Positions 17,428 to 25,735 of a stretch of 64,000 nt of DNA are shown one piece after another; the first letter of the stretch is position 1, and each line of letters begins with the position of its first letter. This DNA is from Prauserella alba (GTDB lineage: Bacteria > Actinomycetota > Actinomycetes > Mycobacteriales > Pseudonocardiaceae), in assembly GCF_024171735.1 (NCBI RefSeq), contig NZ_JAMTCH010000004.1, positions 1,396,840-1,460,839 of the forward strand, written 5' to 3'. The notes under the pieces were generated by a model that saw only the letters and a program-made list of their open reading frames with translations, searched no databases and was not told the DNA's origin. The translations under genes and the position numbers were made by a program.

Positions 17428-17969
17428 TCGCCGGTCTCCCCGTCGATGGATTCGCGCAACAGGTCGGCATGGCCGTTGTGGCGGGCGTACTCCTCGATCA
17501 TGTGGAGCAGGATCCACCGCAGGTTGGGCGCGCGGCCGTCCGGCCAGGGCGTGTCAGCGAGCCCGTCGAACCCGCCGTCGGCGATCGCCTCCGCGGCAAG
17601 CCTGCGCGAGGTGTCCACAGTGTCCTTCCACAGGCCGAACAGCTGCTCCGGGGTGTCGGACGCGGCGCTGCACCATTCCCAGTCGGGGTTCCGGCTCCAA
17701 TCGACCTCGTCCCACGGCGGCTCGGCTGGCAGCCCGTGCAGGCTGCGCGCGAACCAGTGGTTCTCGACGAAGGCCATGTGCTTGAGCAGTCCGCCGAGGG
17801 TCATCGCGGAGGCCGACGTGGTCCGCCGCAGCGCGTCCGCTCCCAGTCCCGAGCACTTCCATTCGAGCGTCTGCCGCTGGTAGTCGAGGAAGCCGAGGAG
17901 CTGGTCCTCCTCACCGCCTTCGAGCGGCGGCTCGGTCCTGCCCTGCGCGTCTACGTCTACTTCGGACAT
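17424..17969 (-). CDS. DinB family protein (DUF664)
   Basis: A 181-residue DinB-fold protein: LLGFLDYQRQTLEWKCSGL, TLGGLLKHMAFVENHWFARS and LRWILLHMIEEYARHNGHAD. The conserved histidines (LKHM, HMIEEYARHNGH) form the metal site of this four-helix fold, which includes mycothiol- and bacillithiol-dependent transferases. The match is to the DUF664 branch common in Actinobacteria. It is the first gene of a pair with the VOC protein, suggesting a detoxification unit, possibly thiol transfer; this is inferred. A second DinB is at 52159. Confidence 0.88.
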   Translation of the reverse strand: MSEVDVDAQGRTEPPLEGGEEDQLLGFLDYQRQTLEWKCSGLGADALRRTTSASAMTLGGLLKHMAFVENHWFARSLHGLPAEPPWDEVDWSRNPDWEWCSAASDTPEQLFGLWKDTVDTSRRLAAEAIADGGFDGLADTPWPDGRAPNLRWILLHMIEEYARHNGHADLLRESIDGETGE

Positions 17970-18102
17970 CGTCGTCTCCTCACCCGTACTCGACGTGACC
18001 AGCGACCCTAGCCCGGCATCGGCGTGTCCGATACGGTTCGACGCAGTTCACGACGCCGTGCCCACCGGAAGCCGCCACCGGAAGCCTGGAGTGCCCGCAG
18101 CC

Positions 18103-18894
18103 ATGCTCGAACCGACCGTGGAACCCACGGCCGAAGCCGCCAGGGCCGCTGCACAACAGTTCATCGACCTCGCGTTGTCGGTTCTCGACCCGGCCGTCCC
18201 GGTCCCCGCCACTCCACCGTGGACGATCGCCGACGTCTTCGGCCACGTCGCGATGGAGCCGCGCCGCTACCGCGACCTCGCCCGCGGGCAGGGCACGTGG
18301 CCGTCGCGCGCAGCCGACCTGCCCGAGTTCAACGAACAGCAGATCGCCTCGCTGCCCGCGGACGACCTCGGGACCCTGGCCGGTCTACTGCGCGCCGACC
18401 TCGACGACTTTCTCGCCACGATCGACGAGCTCGGCCCGGAGGCACGCATGATGTTCGACGGCGACCAGGAGATCCGCGTCGACCGTGCCCTCGGCACGCT
18501 ACTCGGGGAGTTCGTCGTGCACGGCCACGACATCGCGGCCGCACTGGGCCGGTCGTGGCCGATAGACCCCGAGCACGTACCGATGGTGCTGACCGGCATG
18601 CACCAGATCATGCCCGGCTGGATCGACCGCGACGCAGCGGCCGGCCACACGGCGACCTACCACGTGCGGCTGCGCGGCGGGCCCATGCAGATCTACTCCT
18701 TCCGTGACGGCGCGCTGACCATCGGGGAGAGCGGCCGGCCGCACGTGCGTATCTCCGCAGACCCGGCCACGTGGCTGTTGCTCGTCTACGGCCGCGGAAA
18801 CCCCACGCGCGCGGCGCTCACCGGAAAGGTCGTGGCCTACGGCCGCAAGCCGTGGCTGGCCCCGGGCCTGGCGAAGCGGTTCCTGCCGCCGTGA
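18103..18894 (+). CDS. maleylpyruvate isomerase family mycothiol-dependent enzyme with SCP2-like tail
   Basis: About 263 residues. The N-terminal DinB-like MDMPI domain (about 10-155) has TPPWTIADVFGHVAMEPRRY with metal His and LLGEFVVHGHDIAAALGRSW. The C-terminal SCP2/alkyl-sulfatase-like domain has TATYHVRLRGGPMQIYSFRDG and ISADPATWLLLVYGRGNP. Such proteins use mycothiol as cofactor in isomerisation or conjugation. ATG at 18103 is preferred; a GTG at 18091 is an alternative with a similar ribosome site. It is convergent with the SDR gene. Confidence 0.85.
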   Translation: MLEPTVEPTAEAARAAAQQFIDLALSVLDPAVPVPATPPWTIADVFGHVAMEPRRYRDLARGQGTWPSRAADLPEFNEQQIASLPADDLGTLAGLLRADLDDFLATIDELGPEARMMFDGDQEIRVDRALGTLLGEFVVHGHDIAAALGRSWPIDPEHVPMVLTGMHQIMPGWIDRDAAAGHTATYHVRLRGGPMQIYSFRDGALTIGESGRPHVRISADPATWLLLVYGRGNPTRAALTGKVVAYGRKPWLAPGLAKRFLPP

Positions 18895-18907
18895 CTGCCG
18901 GCGGCAC

Positions 18908-19882
18908 TCACCACCGCGCCCATGCATCCGGACTGGTGCCGTCGACGTCGGTGACTCCGTACTCGCGTGCGAGGTCGCCCGCGGTGACCGAACGCTGGTT
19001 CCAGCGTGCGTGGTCCGGATCGGCGGCCAGCGCGGCGATGCCGCGCCCGACGAACCGCGGAGTTTCGGACTCCGAGAAGTCCGCGGGCGCGACCGGCCCG
19101 TCGGCGCGTTCGGGGTTCAGCGCATCACGCCAGGTGGCCTCGGTGACGCCGAAGTGCTCCAGCATCATCTCCGAGCGCATCCAGCCCGGCGTGACCGCGA
19201 CGGCGCTCGCCCCGTGCGGTGCGAGCTCGTGACCCTGCGAGAAGGCCAGCCGGTTCACGGACTCCTTCGCCAGGTCGTAGAACACCGAGATCCGGTACGA
19301 GGACGCGTTGATCTCGGTGGTGCCGTCGGTGACCTCCACGAGCAGGCCGCCAGGGCGTTCGATGAGCAGCGGCAGCAGGAAGTGCGAAGTGACCAGGTGC
19401 GTTTCGACGGCGAGACGCAGAATGCGCAGGCCGGTGTCGAGGTCGTGCCGCCAGATCGGGGTGTTCCACTCGGCTGGTCCGCCCTTCAGTTCCTCGCCGC
19501 CCCAGATGTCGTTGACCAACACGTCGAGGTGACCGAATTCGCCACGGACCCGGTCGGCGAGGGCGCGCACCCTGTCGTGTTCGAGGTGATCGACCTGGAC
19601 GGGAATGCCGGTACCGCCCAGTGACGTCACCAGCTCGGCCGTCCCCTCGATCGTCTCGGGACGGTCGTAGTCCGACGTGGCGTTGCCGGCACGCGAGCTG
19701 CGGCCGGTGCAGATCACGGTCGCCCCCGCCTCGCCGAGTGCCGCGGCGATCCCGCGCCCCGCGCCACGCGTCGCCCCGGCCACCAGGGCCACCTTGCCAC
19801 GCAGATTCCCGTCCCCGGCTCTGTGTCGGTCCCCGTCCACGTTCCCTTCCGCGTTCCCCGCCGTGTTCCCGTCGTCCGGCAT
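18908..19882 (-). CDS. SDR family oxidoreductase
   Basis: A 324-residue short-chain dehydrogenase, longer than the classic 250 because of an N-terminal acidic and polar leader and a C-terminal extension. The nucleotide motif is VALVAGATRGAGRGIAAALG (about residue 30). An Arg in TGRSSRAG fits NADP preference. The active site shows Ser in INASSYRIS and the YxxxK motif as YDLAK. NDIWGGEE replaces the usual NNAG. ATG at 19882 is chosen for the GGAGGAG upstream. The substrate is unknown. Confidence 0.88.
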   Translation of the reverse strand: MPDDGNTAGNAEGNVDGDRHRAGDGNLRGKVALVAGATRGAGRGIAAALGEAGATVICTGRSSRAGNATSDYDRPETIEGTAELVTSLGGTGIPVQVDHLEHDRVRALADRVRGEFGHLDVLVNDIWGGEELKGGPAEWNTPIWRHDLDTGLRILRLAVETHLVTSHFLLPLLIERPGGLLVEVTDGTTEINASSYRISVFYDLAKESVNRLAFSQGHELAPHGASAVAVTPGWMRSEMMLEHFGVTEATWRDALNPERADGPVAPADFSESETPRFVGRGIAALAADPDHARWNQRSVTAGDLAREYGVTDVDGTSPDAWARW

Positions 19883-19969
19883 GACAGCCCTCCTCCGCTC
19901 CACTGCCGTTGGTGGCAGCCGACGCTACTCGCGACGTCCGACAGTTCCGGTGCGGCGAGAATGCCCGCC

Positions 19970-20428
19970 ATGGACGATGTGACGATCCGCGCGGCGCGCG
20001 ACGACGAGCTGCCGTTGCTGGCGGACATGCGCTGGCGCTGGGTGATCGACCGCGGCGACGAACCGGCCACGACGCGGGACGAGTTCGTGGCCGCGTTCGT
20101 GACGTGGGCGCGGGCTCACGCCGACGCACACCATGCGCTGATCATGCTGCGGGATGGTGCGGCCGTCGGCATGGCGTGGCTGGCGCTGCAACCGCGGGTC
20201 CCGTCACCGCGGTCGACCGACCGGGTGGCAGGCGATCTGCAATGCGTCTACGTCGCGCCGGAGCACCGGTCGGCTGGCCACGGAGACCGGCTCATCGAGG
20301 CGGCACTGGCCCGCGCCCGCGAACTGGACCTCGAATGGGTGACGGTGCATTCGAGCGAACGGGCCGTCACGGCGTACGAACGCCGGGGCTTCGCCGTGTC
20401 GCCGCGGCTGCTGCAGGTGAAGCCCTGA
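19970..20428 (+). CDS. GNAT family N-acetyltransferase
   Basis: About 152 residues with the GNAT fold: VTIRAARDDELPLLADMRWR at the N-terminus, LQCVYVAPEHRSAGHGDRLI as the acetyl-CoA-binding motif A (R/Q-x-x-G-x-G/A), and VTVHSSERAVTAYERRGFAV. It transfers an acetyl group to an amine; the acceptor is unknown. Starts ATG 19961 and 19970 are both possible and the second is better spaced from GCGGCGAGA. The gap to the SDR gene is short and divergent. Confidence 0.85.
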   Translation: MDDVTIRAARDDELPLLADMRWRWVIDRGDEPATTRDEFVAAFVTWARAHADAHHALIMLRDGAAVGMAWLALQPRVPSPRSTDRVAGDLQCVYVAPEHRSAGHGDRLIEAALARARELDLEWVTVHSSERAVTAYERRGFAVSPRLLQVKP

Positions 20429-20486
20429 CCCGGCCCGCACGGTCCAACCCGCGAAGTCCGGCCCGCGCGACGGACACCCGCCACGA

Positions 20487-20519
20487 TGCACCCGTGGCGG
20501 TGAACCCGGCGCGGGTGCA
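20487..20519 (+). terminator. weak hairpin after GNAT gene
   Basis: Eight-base arms TGCACCCG (20487-20494) and CGGGTGCA (20512-20519) in the 126-bp gap between two plus-strand genes. Terminator function is only inferred. Confidence 0.35.
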
Positions 20520-20554
20520 CTCAACCCGCGCCCCGTGCCACGCGTCCACCGCAC

Positions 20555-21286
20555 ATGACCAACGGCGTTGCATGCGACAGGAGCCTCACCTGGGACGGCT
20601 GCGTGAACGTCCGTGACCTGGGCGGGCTGGGCCACGTGGCACCCGGTGCCGTCGTCCGGATGGAGGAGCCGGCGACCCTCACGGAGGCCGGATGGGCGGC
20701 AGTGTGGGCACACGGCGTTCGCACGTTCGTGGATCTGCGTGATCCGTGCGAACACACCGCGGACCAGGCGCCCCGCCCCGAAGGGGTCACGACGGTGCAC
20801 GCGCCGTTGGATCCCGTCGGCACCCCGTTCTACGATCGCTGGCAACGAATCGACAAGCTCGGATCACCGCTGCACTACCCGGCCATGCTCGAAGAGCACC
20901 CGCATCCGGTCGTCGCCGCGGTGCGCGCGATCGCCACGGCAGCACCCGGTGGGGTGGCGGTCCACTGCGCGGGCGGCAAGGACAGGACGGGCCTCGTCTC
21001 GCTGGTGCTGCTGGCCTTCGCCGGCGCGACAGTCGACGAGATCTGCGCCGATTACCTGCTGAGCTACCCGCGCATGCAGCCGCGCTTCGATGCGATGGGC
21101 GCAGGCGACCAGCTCACCGTCGTCACCGGGCTACTCGCCGACCACAGCACCACGATCGAGGATTCGATCGCCGCCACCGTCGCCCACCTGAACATGCCCG
21201 ACTTCCTGCTCGACGGCGGCCTGTCGAAGTCGGATCTCGCCGCGCTGCGCACGCGTCTGACGGGAGGCACGCGCCTGCCGGCCTGA
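20555..21286 (+). CDS. tyrosine-protein phosphatase (MptpB/PtpB-like)
   Basis: A 243-residue Y-phosphatase2-type enzyme. The catalytic P-loop VHCAGGKDRTG (HCxxGxxR, Cys about residue 145) is clear. The N-terminal NVRDLGGLG and TFVDLRDPCEH match PtpB-like bacterial tyrosine phosphatases, as does the C-terminal helical YLLSYPRMQPRF. These dephosphorylate phosphotyrosine and sometimes phosphoinositides. There is no signal peptide. It stands alone, with its stop five bases from the convergent GNAT stop. Confidence 0.92.
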   Translation: MTNGVACDRSLTWDGCVNVRDLGGLGHVAPGAVVRMEEPATLTEAGWAAVWAHGVRTFVDLRDPCEHTADQAPRPEGVTTVHAPLDPVGTPFYDRWQRIDKLGSPLHYPAMLEEHPHPVVAAVRAIATAAPGGVAVHCAGGKDRTGLVSLVLLAFAGATVDEICADYLLSYPRMQPRFDAMGAGDQLTVVTGLLADHSTTIEDSIAATVAHLNMPDFLLDGGLSKSDLAALRTRLTGGTRLPA

Positions 21287-21291
21287 GCCCG

Positions 21292-21933
21292 TCAGGCCGA
21301 GCGCACCATCGTGAGCTGGTGCACCGGCTTGCCGCGGTAGCGAACACCGGGCACCGGCACGGGTTCGCCGTGCGGCGTGAACCCCATCCGCAGGAAGAAC
21401 CGGACGGCGCGTTCGTTCTCCTCGACCGTCTGCAGGTGGCAACCCGGCACGTCCTGCTCCTTCAGCTGGGACAGGAAGTGCCGCACCAGGCCTTCCGCCG
21501 CACCGCTGCCCCGCGCGTTCTCGGCGACGTTGAGGTGCAGGTGGGCGGGCCAACGTTCGTCGTGCAGTTCCCCCGCCGTGCGACGGCCACGGAGCTTGGC
21601 GACGGCCATGTCGCGCACGGCGCGCGCGAAGAAGCGCCGCGCGGCGGGGTTCCTGAGCAGGCGATGCTGCCGGATCGCGGAGGCAAGCCTCGCGTCCTCG
21701 CCCGGCAGCAGGTCGGGGGAAGGGCAGCCGACGAGGTATCCGACGAGCCGGTCGTCGCGTTCGGCCAGCCACACCGAACCCGGCACGGCGTCCAGGTACG
21801 GGTCGAGATAGACGGCCGCCTCCGACGCGGGATCGCCCCACAGCGATTCCGTCGGTGATCCACGGCCCGCGACCGCGAACAACTCGCGCAGTGCGGCCCG
21901 GTCACCGCTGCGATAGGTCCGAACGGTCAACAT
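21292..21933 (-). CDS. GNAT family N-acetyltransferase
   Basis: A 213-residue GNAT protein: LTVRTYRSGDRAALRELFAV, DDRLVGYLVGCPSPDLLPGE, then AHLHLNVAENARGSGAAEGL (motif A with R-G-S-G-A), HLQTVEENERAVRFFLRMGF and a short tail. The 50-residue insertion before motif A places it in a larger GNAT subgroup. The ATG at 21933 has a well-spaced GCGAGGTG; ATG 21939 is an alternative. The acceptor is unknown. Confidence 0.85.
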   Translation of the reverse strand: MLTVRTYRSGDRAALRELFAVAGRGSPTESLWGDPASEAAVYLDPYLDAVPGSVWLAERDDRLVGYLVGCPSPDLLPGEDARLASAIRQHRLLRNPAARRFFARAVRDMAVAKLRGRRTAGELHDERWPAHLHLNVAENARGSGAAEGLVRHFLSQLKEQDVPGCHLQTVEENERAVRFFLRMGFTPHGEPVPVPGVRYRGKPVHQLTMVRSA

Positions 21934-22115
21934 CGGCATCACCTCGCCTGCGGATCGCTGCGCGAGCGGTCACCGTCCGCTCCCGATGTCGGCCGATTCT
22001 CCCTCACACGGCGCAAAACCGCGGCAGAGCGACGACATCGGCGTCCACTGTCCAACCTTGACACACGTTCACGCACGGCCGCACCATCAGCCGACGGCGG
22101 CGAAGGAGCTTCCCC

Positions 22116-22205
22116 ATGACCGACGCACCTGCGATGCGAGGCGTCCTCGGCCGGGACGCGCCCCACGAGGCCGGGTCCGCCGGCAGCCCGGTCGCCGCCG
22201 GCTGA
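22116..22205 (+). CDS. candidate 29-residue leader peptide or micropeptide
   Basis: A short ORF (MTDAPAMRGVLGRDAPHEAG then nine more residues) with a strong GAAGGAGC ribosome site eight bases upstream. It ends four bases before the acyl-CoA ligase ATG, which itself lacks its own clear ribosome site. This arrangement fits translational coupling of the ligase to a leader ORF. No family is recognised and the ORF is too short to judge by composition. Confidence 0.5.
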   Translation: MTDAPAMRGVLGRDAPHEAGSAGSPVAAG

Positions 22206-22209
22206 CGCC

Positions 22210-23859
22210 ATGGGAATCTACGACCAGCGACCGTGGCTGAAGCTGTACCCGGACGGGCAGCCCGACGGGATCACGGTGGAGTTCGACAACGCGGTGGACA
22301 TGTTCGCCGCCGCGGCCGCGCGCAGGCCGGACGCCGACACGATCCGCTACTTCGACGGCCGGATCAGCGCGCGCGAACTGGACGAGCTGTCGGACGCGTT
22401 CGCGGCGGGCCTCGTCGACACCGGGTTCACGACGGGCGAGCGGGTCGCGATCTACGCACAGAACGTGCCGCAGTTCGTCATCGCCCAGCTCGGCACGTGG
22501 AAGGCGGGCGGCATCGCGGTGCCGGTCAACCCGATGAACCGCGAACGTGAACTCGAGCTGATCCTGACCGACTCCGGCGCGAGCGTGCTGGTGTGTCTCG
22601 AAGGGCTGTACCGCGACGTGGCGGCCGCAGTGCTGCCGCGCACCGGCGTGCGCACGGTCGTGACGACCTCCGAGCTCGAATACCAGTCTCGCGGCGACGA
22701 GCGGGTACTCGGCGGGATCGAGCGGATCGCCTGCGACGACACGATCGACATGTCGACAATGCTCGCGCGGTTCCGCGGCACCGCGCCTCCTCCGGTGCGG
22801 CTGCGGCCCGACGACGTGGCCCTGCTGACCTACACCTCGGGCACGACCGGTCCACCCAAGGGCGCGATGAACACCCACCGCAACGTGGTGTTCAACGCCC
22901 AGACCTTCCGCGAGTGGATCGGCATCGACCACGACGACGTCATCCTCGGCGTCGCTCCGCTGTTCCACATCACCGGGCTGATCGCCCACGTCGCACTGTC
23001 CCTGCTCACCGGGGCTCCGCTGGTGCTGCTGTACCGGTTCGACCCGGAGGTGACGATCGAAACGATCCGGGACGAGCAGGTCACGTTCGCAGCCGGATCG
23101 ATCACCGTGTTCATCGCGATGATGAACGCACCGAACGCCGAGAAGCCCGCACTGGCCAGCCTGACGAAGCTGTACTCCGGCGGTGCGCCGATCCCGCCGA
23201 GCACCGTGACGGCGTTCCGGGAGACGTTCGGCCACTACATCAACAACGTCTACGGCCTCACCGAGACCACGTCCCCGTCCCACGGCGTGCCGAGGGGCGG
23301 GGACGCGCCGGTCGACCCCACGTCGGGTGCCCTGTCGGTGGGCGTTCCGGTGTTCGACACGGTGGTGCGTGTCGTGGGCGAGGACGGGCGCGACCTGCCG
23401 CCCGGTGAGATCGGCGAACTGGTCACGTCCGGACCACAGGTGGTGCCCGGCTACTGGAACAAGCCCGACGAGACCGCGAGGGCACTGCCCGGCGGCAGGC
23501 TGCACACCGGCGACGTCGGCTACATGGACTCCGACGGCTGGTTCTACCTCGTCGACCGCAAGAAGGACCAGATCAACGCAGGCGGCTACAAGGTGTGGCC
23601 GCGCGAGGTCGAGGACGTGCTGTACGAGCACGAAGCCGTGCGCGAGGCCGCGGTGGTCGGCGTGGCCGACGCGTACCGCGGCGAGACCGTGAAGGCGTTC
23701 GTCAGCCTGCGCCCGGGACGTTCCGCCGAACCCGACGAACTCGTCGCGTTCTGCAGGGAGCGCATGGCCGCCTACAAGTACCCGCGGAAGGTGGAGATCC
23801 GCGACGACCTGCCCAAGACCGTCACCGGCAAGCTCCTGCGACGCCAACTGCGCGACTGA
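22210..23859 (+). CDS. acyl-CoA synthetase (AMP-dependent ligase, ANL superfamily)
   Basis: A 549-residue adenylate-forming enzyme. Motifs in order: YTSGTTGPPKGAMNTH (about residue 207, phosphate loop), YGLTETTSPSHG (about 347), LHTGDVGYMDSDGWFYLVDR (about 432, adenylate-binding Asp and hinge), then INAGGYKVWPREVE and catalytic Lys in PKTVTGKLLRRQL (about 535). It activates a carboxylic acid, probably a medium- or long-chain fatty acid, to acyl-AMP and then acyl-CoA. The chain length cannot be told. A 29-codon ORF precedes it. Confidence 0.93.
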   Translation: MGIYDQRPWLKLYPDGQPDGITVEFDNAVDMFAAAAARRPDADTIRYFDGRISARELDELSDAFAAGLVDTGFTTGERVAIYAQNVPQFVIAQLGTWKAGGIAVPVNPMNRERELELILTDSGASVLVCLEGLYRDVAAAVLPRTGVRTVVTTSELEYQSRGDERVLGGIERIACDDTIDMSTMLARFRGTAPPPVRLRPDDVALLTYTSGTTGPPKGAMNTHRNVVFNAQTFREWIGIDHDDVILGVAPLFHITGLIAHVALSLLTGAPLVLLYRFDPEVTIETIRDEQVTFAAGSITVFIAMMNAPNAEKPALASLTKLYSGGAPIPPSTVTAFRETFGHYINNVYGLTETTSPSHGVPRGGDAPVDPTSGALSVGVPVFDTVVRVVGEDGRDLPPGEIGELVTSGPQVVPGYWNKPDETARALPGGRLHTGDVGYMDSDGWFYLVDRKKDQINAGGYKVWPREVEDVLYEHEAVREAAVVGVADAYRGETVKAFVSLRPGRSAEPDELVAFCRERMAAYKYPRKVEIRDDLPKTVTGKLLRRQLRD

Positions 23860-23875
23860 ACCCGAGCCGACCGCC

Positions 23876-23959
23876 CGTGTTGCGGATCCCGGAGGCCGTG
23901 TTGCGTTCTCGGGGAGCCGTGTTGCGGGTTCCGGGGGCCGTGTTGCGGATTTCGGGCGA
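23876..23959 (+). repeat. 21-bp tandem repeats (four units)
   Basis: Units start at 23876, 23897, 23918 and 23939; the second and fourth are diverged in the last half. They begin 17 bases after the acyl-CoA ligase stop and lie between two same-strand genes. Confidence 0.9.
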
Positions 23960-24003
23960 AAAAGGGGAGGCGGGTACCGAACCGGCGTTGTTACGTTGCC
24001 CCG

Positions 24004-24369
24004 GTGACGGAACGGGCGGCGGAGCTGCGCACCACCATGCGGGCGGCGTTGAAAGACGCCATGAAGTCGAAGGACAAGGCAGCCACGTCGGCGTTGCGCT
24101 CGGCCCTCGGCGCGCTCGACAACGCCGAAGCCGTGCCGGCAGGAGCCGCACCGGACACCGGTTCGGACAACGTCGCGGGAGCCGTGCCCGGGGTCGGCAC
24201 GGCCGACGTCGCACGTAAGGAGCTGACGGCCGACGATGTTACCGGCATCGTGCGCGCCGCCGTCGACGAGCGCAGGGCGAACGCGGCCGACTACGACCGG
24301 CTCGGACAGCACGACGCCGCCGAAACCGTGCGGTACGAGGCAACCGTCCTGGCCCGGTTCGTGGATTGA
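24004..24369 (+). CDS. GatB/YqeY domain-containing protein
   Basis: A 121-residue YqeY-like protein, slightly shorter than the usual 150. The N-terminal helices TMRAALKDAMKSKDKAATSA and LRSALGALDNAE are followed by an Ala/Pro/Gly-rich insert (about 43-67), then RKELTADDVTGIVRAAVDER and RLGQHDAAETVRYEATVLA. The domain is related to the tRNA-binding tail of GatB; its cellular role is not well known. The start is GTG at 24004 following the GTTGCCCCG region, without a strong ribosome site. Confidence 0.88.
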   Translation: MTERAAELRTTMRAALKDAMKSKDKAATSALRSALGALDNAEAVPAGAAPDTGSDNVAGAVPGVGTADVARKELTADDVTGIVRAAVDERRANAADYDRLGQHDAAETVRYEATVLARFVD

Positions 24370-24545
24370 CCGCCGCCCGTGCCTGCGCACGGAGCGGCGT
24401 GAACCGGCCGAACACCAGGTCGCGCCCGAGCGGGGGTGCGCAAAACGCACGGAGCCGGCCGCAGGCGGAACGACGAGCTCGGTGACCGTGCGGCGGGGGT
24501 GCGGGACCGAGGAGGGCAGGCGACGACGGTCACCGGCACGCGGTC

Positions 24546-24632
24546 ACCGGAATCCGCAACACGGCCCCCGAGAAACGCAACACGGCGCCCCGGGAACGCA
24601 ACACGCGCACCGGAACCCCGTGCAGGACACGC
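24546..24632 (-). repeat. 21-bp tandem repeats, inverted orientation
   Basis: Reverse-strand units end at about 24563, 24584 and 24605 (CGCAACACG cores), followed by a reverse CGTGTCCTGCAC sub-family unit (GTGCAGGACACGCG at 24620). The array lies between convergent stops at 24369 and 24650. Confidence 0.88.
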
Positions 24633-24649
24633 GGGCGCCCGCGTGTCGA

Positions 24650-25612
24650 CTAGCTCCGCGGGCGCAGGCGGGCGTTCGGCAGCTCGGGCGCGGGAATGGT
24701 CTGCTCCCACTCCGCCGGCATGCGGCCGAAGCGGCCCGGCTGCAGCGACGTGCGTTCGTGTTCCCACTCGCGGCGGTACTCGGCGATCTCGTCGTGTGAA
24801 CGGCCGACGAAGTTCCACCACATGACGATCTGCTCGCCGAGCGGTTCGCCGCCGAGCAGCAGCACGCGGCTGTCGGACTCGGCGCGCAACGTCAGCGTGT
24901 CGGAACCGGTGGGCTGGTGGACGAGCATGCCCGCGGTGGCCGTCACCCCTGCCGTGACGACCGCTCCCCGATCGACCAGCACGCCGTGTTCGAACGCCGG
25001 GTCGATGCTCAGCCGCAGCTCCCGCCCCGCGGGGACCGTGATCTCGGCTCCGAGCAGCGGGGTGAACGTGTGCACCGGCGAGACCTGCCCGGCGAGCGAG
25101 CCGAGGAAGACCAGCATCCGCGCACCGTCGACGTCGACCGCGGGCGGTGCGTAGTGGTCGAACCCGGGCTCGGTGAACCGGTGGGCCTCGGGCAGCGCGA
25201 GCCACAGTTGCGCCCCGTGCAGCACATCGGTACCGGGCGTGGAGAACTCGGAGTGCGCGATGCCGGCACCCGCGGTCATGAGGTTGAGCTCGCCGGGGCG
25301 GACATACGCGTGCACGCCGGTCGTGTCGCGGTGTTCGATCTCGCCGCGGAACAGCCACGACACCGTCTGCAACCCGGTGTGCGGATGGCCTGCCACGCGC
25401 ATACCGCCGGTCGCCGCCACGTCGTCGGGGCCGTAATGGTCGACGAAGCACCACGCTCCGATGAACGACTGCGCGCGCTGCGGCAGCGTTCGCCGCACCG
25501 ACATCGCCCGCGGCCCGCCGAGCGGCACGCTGCGCGGTTCGAGCACCCTTCCGCGGCCGTTCGGTGCCGACGTGCAGGTCAGCTCCTCGGGTGCGGCTTC
25601 GAGATTGCTCAT
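24650..25612 (-). CDS. pirin family protein
   Basis: A 320-residue pirin (bicupin). The N-terminal cupin has the metal site MRVAGHPHTGLQTVSWLFRG then EIEHRDTTG (His-x-His and a third His) and AGAGIAHSEFS with the fourth ligand. The C-terminal half has the pirin-C domain (RLSIDPAFEHGVLVDRGAVV, LLLGGEPLGEQIVMWWNFVG). Some pirins are quercetin dioxygenases, others redox sensors; the function here is not known. ATG at 25612 is preceded by a strong AGGAGG. It is convergent with the repeat array and YqeY. Confidence 0.92.
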   Translation of the reverse strand: MSNLEAAPEELTCTSAPNGRGRVLEPRSVPLGGPRAMSVRRTLPQRAQSFIGAWCFVDHYGPDDVAATGGMRVAGHPHTGLQTVSWLFRGEIEHRDTTGVHAYVRPGELNLMTAGAGIAHSEFSTPGTDVLHGAQLWLALPEAHRFTEPGFDHYAPPAVDVDGARMLVFLGSLAGQVSPVHTFTPLLGAEITVPAGRELRLSIDPAFEHGVLVDRGAVVTAGVTATAGMLVHQPTGSDTLTLRAESDSRVLLLGGEPLGEQIVMWWNFVGRSHDEIAEYRREWEHERTSLQPGRFGRMPAEWEQTIPAPELPNARLRPRS

Positions 25613-25735
25613 GTCCGCCTCCTGCTCGCCGGTCCACGCGAGATCCACTGTTCACCATGCCGGACGCGCCGTCACGGGGCATCGCCAGGGCCGGTGCGGA
25701 TGCAACCGATCCTCGGTGGGCGGCGTCGAACCGCC

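Noticed and set aside
24917..25735. 273-residue N-terminal extension of the PQQ protein
   Set aside because: It is antisense to the pirin gene and has shadow-frame composition.
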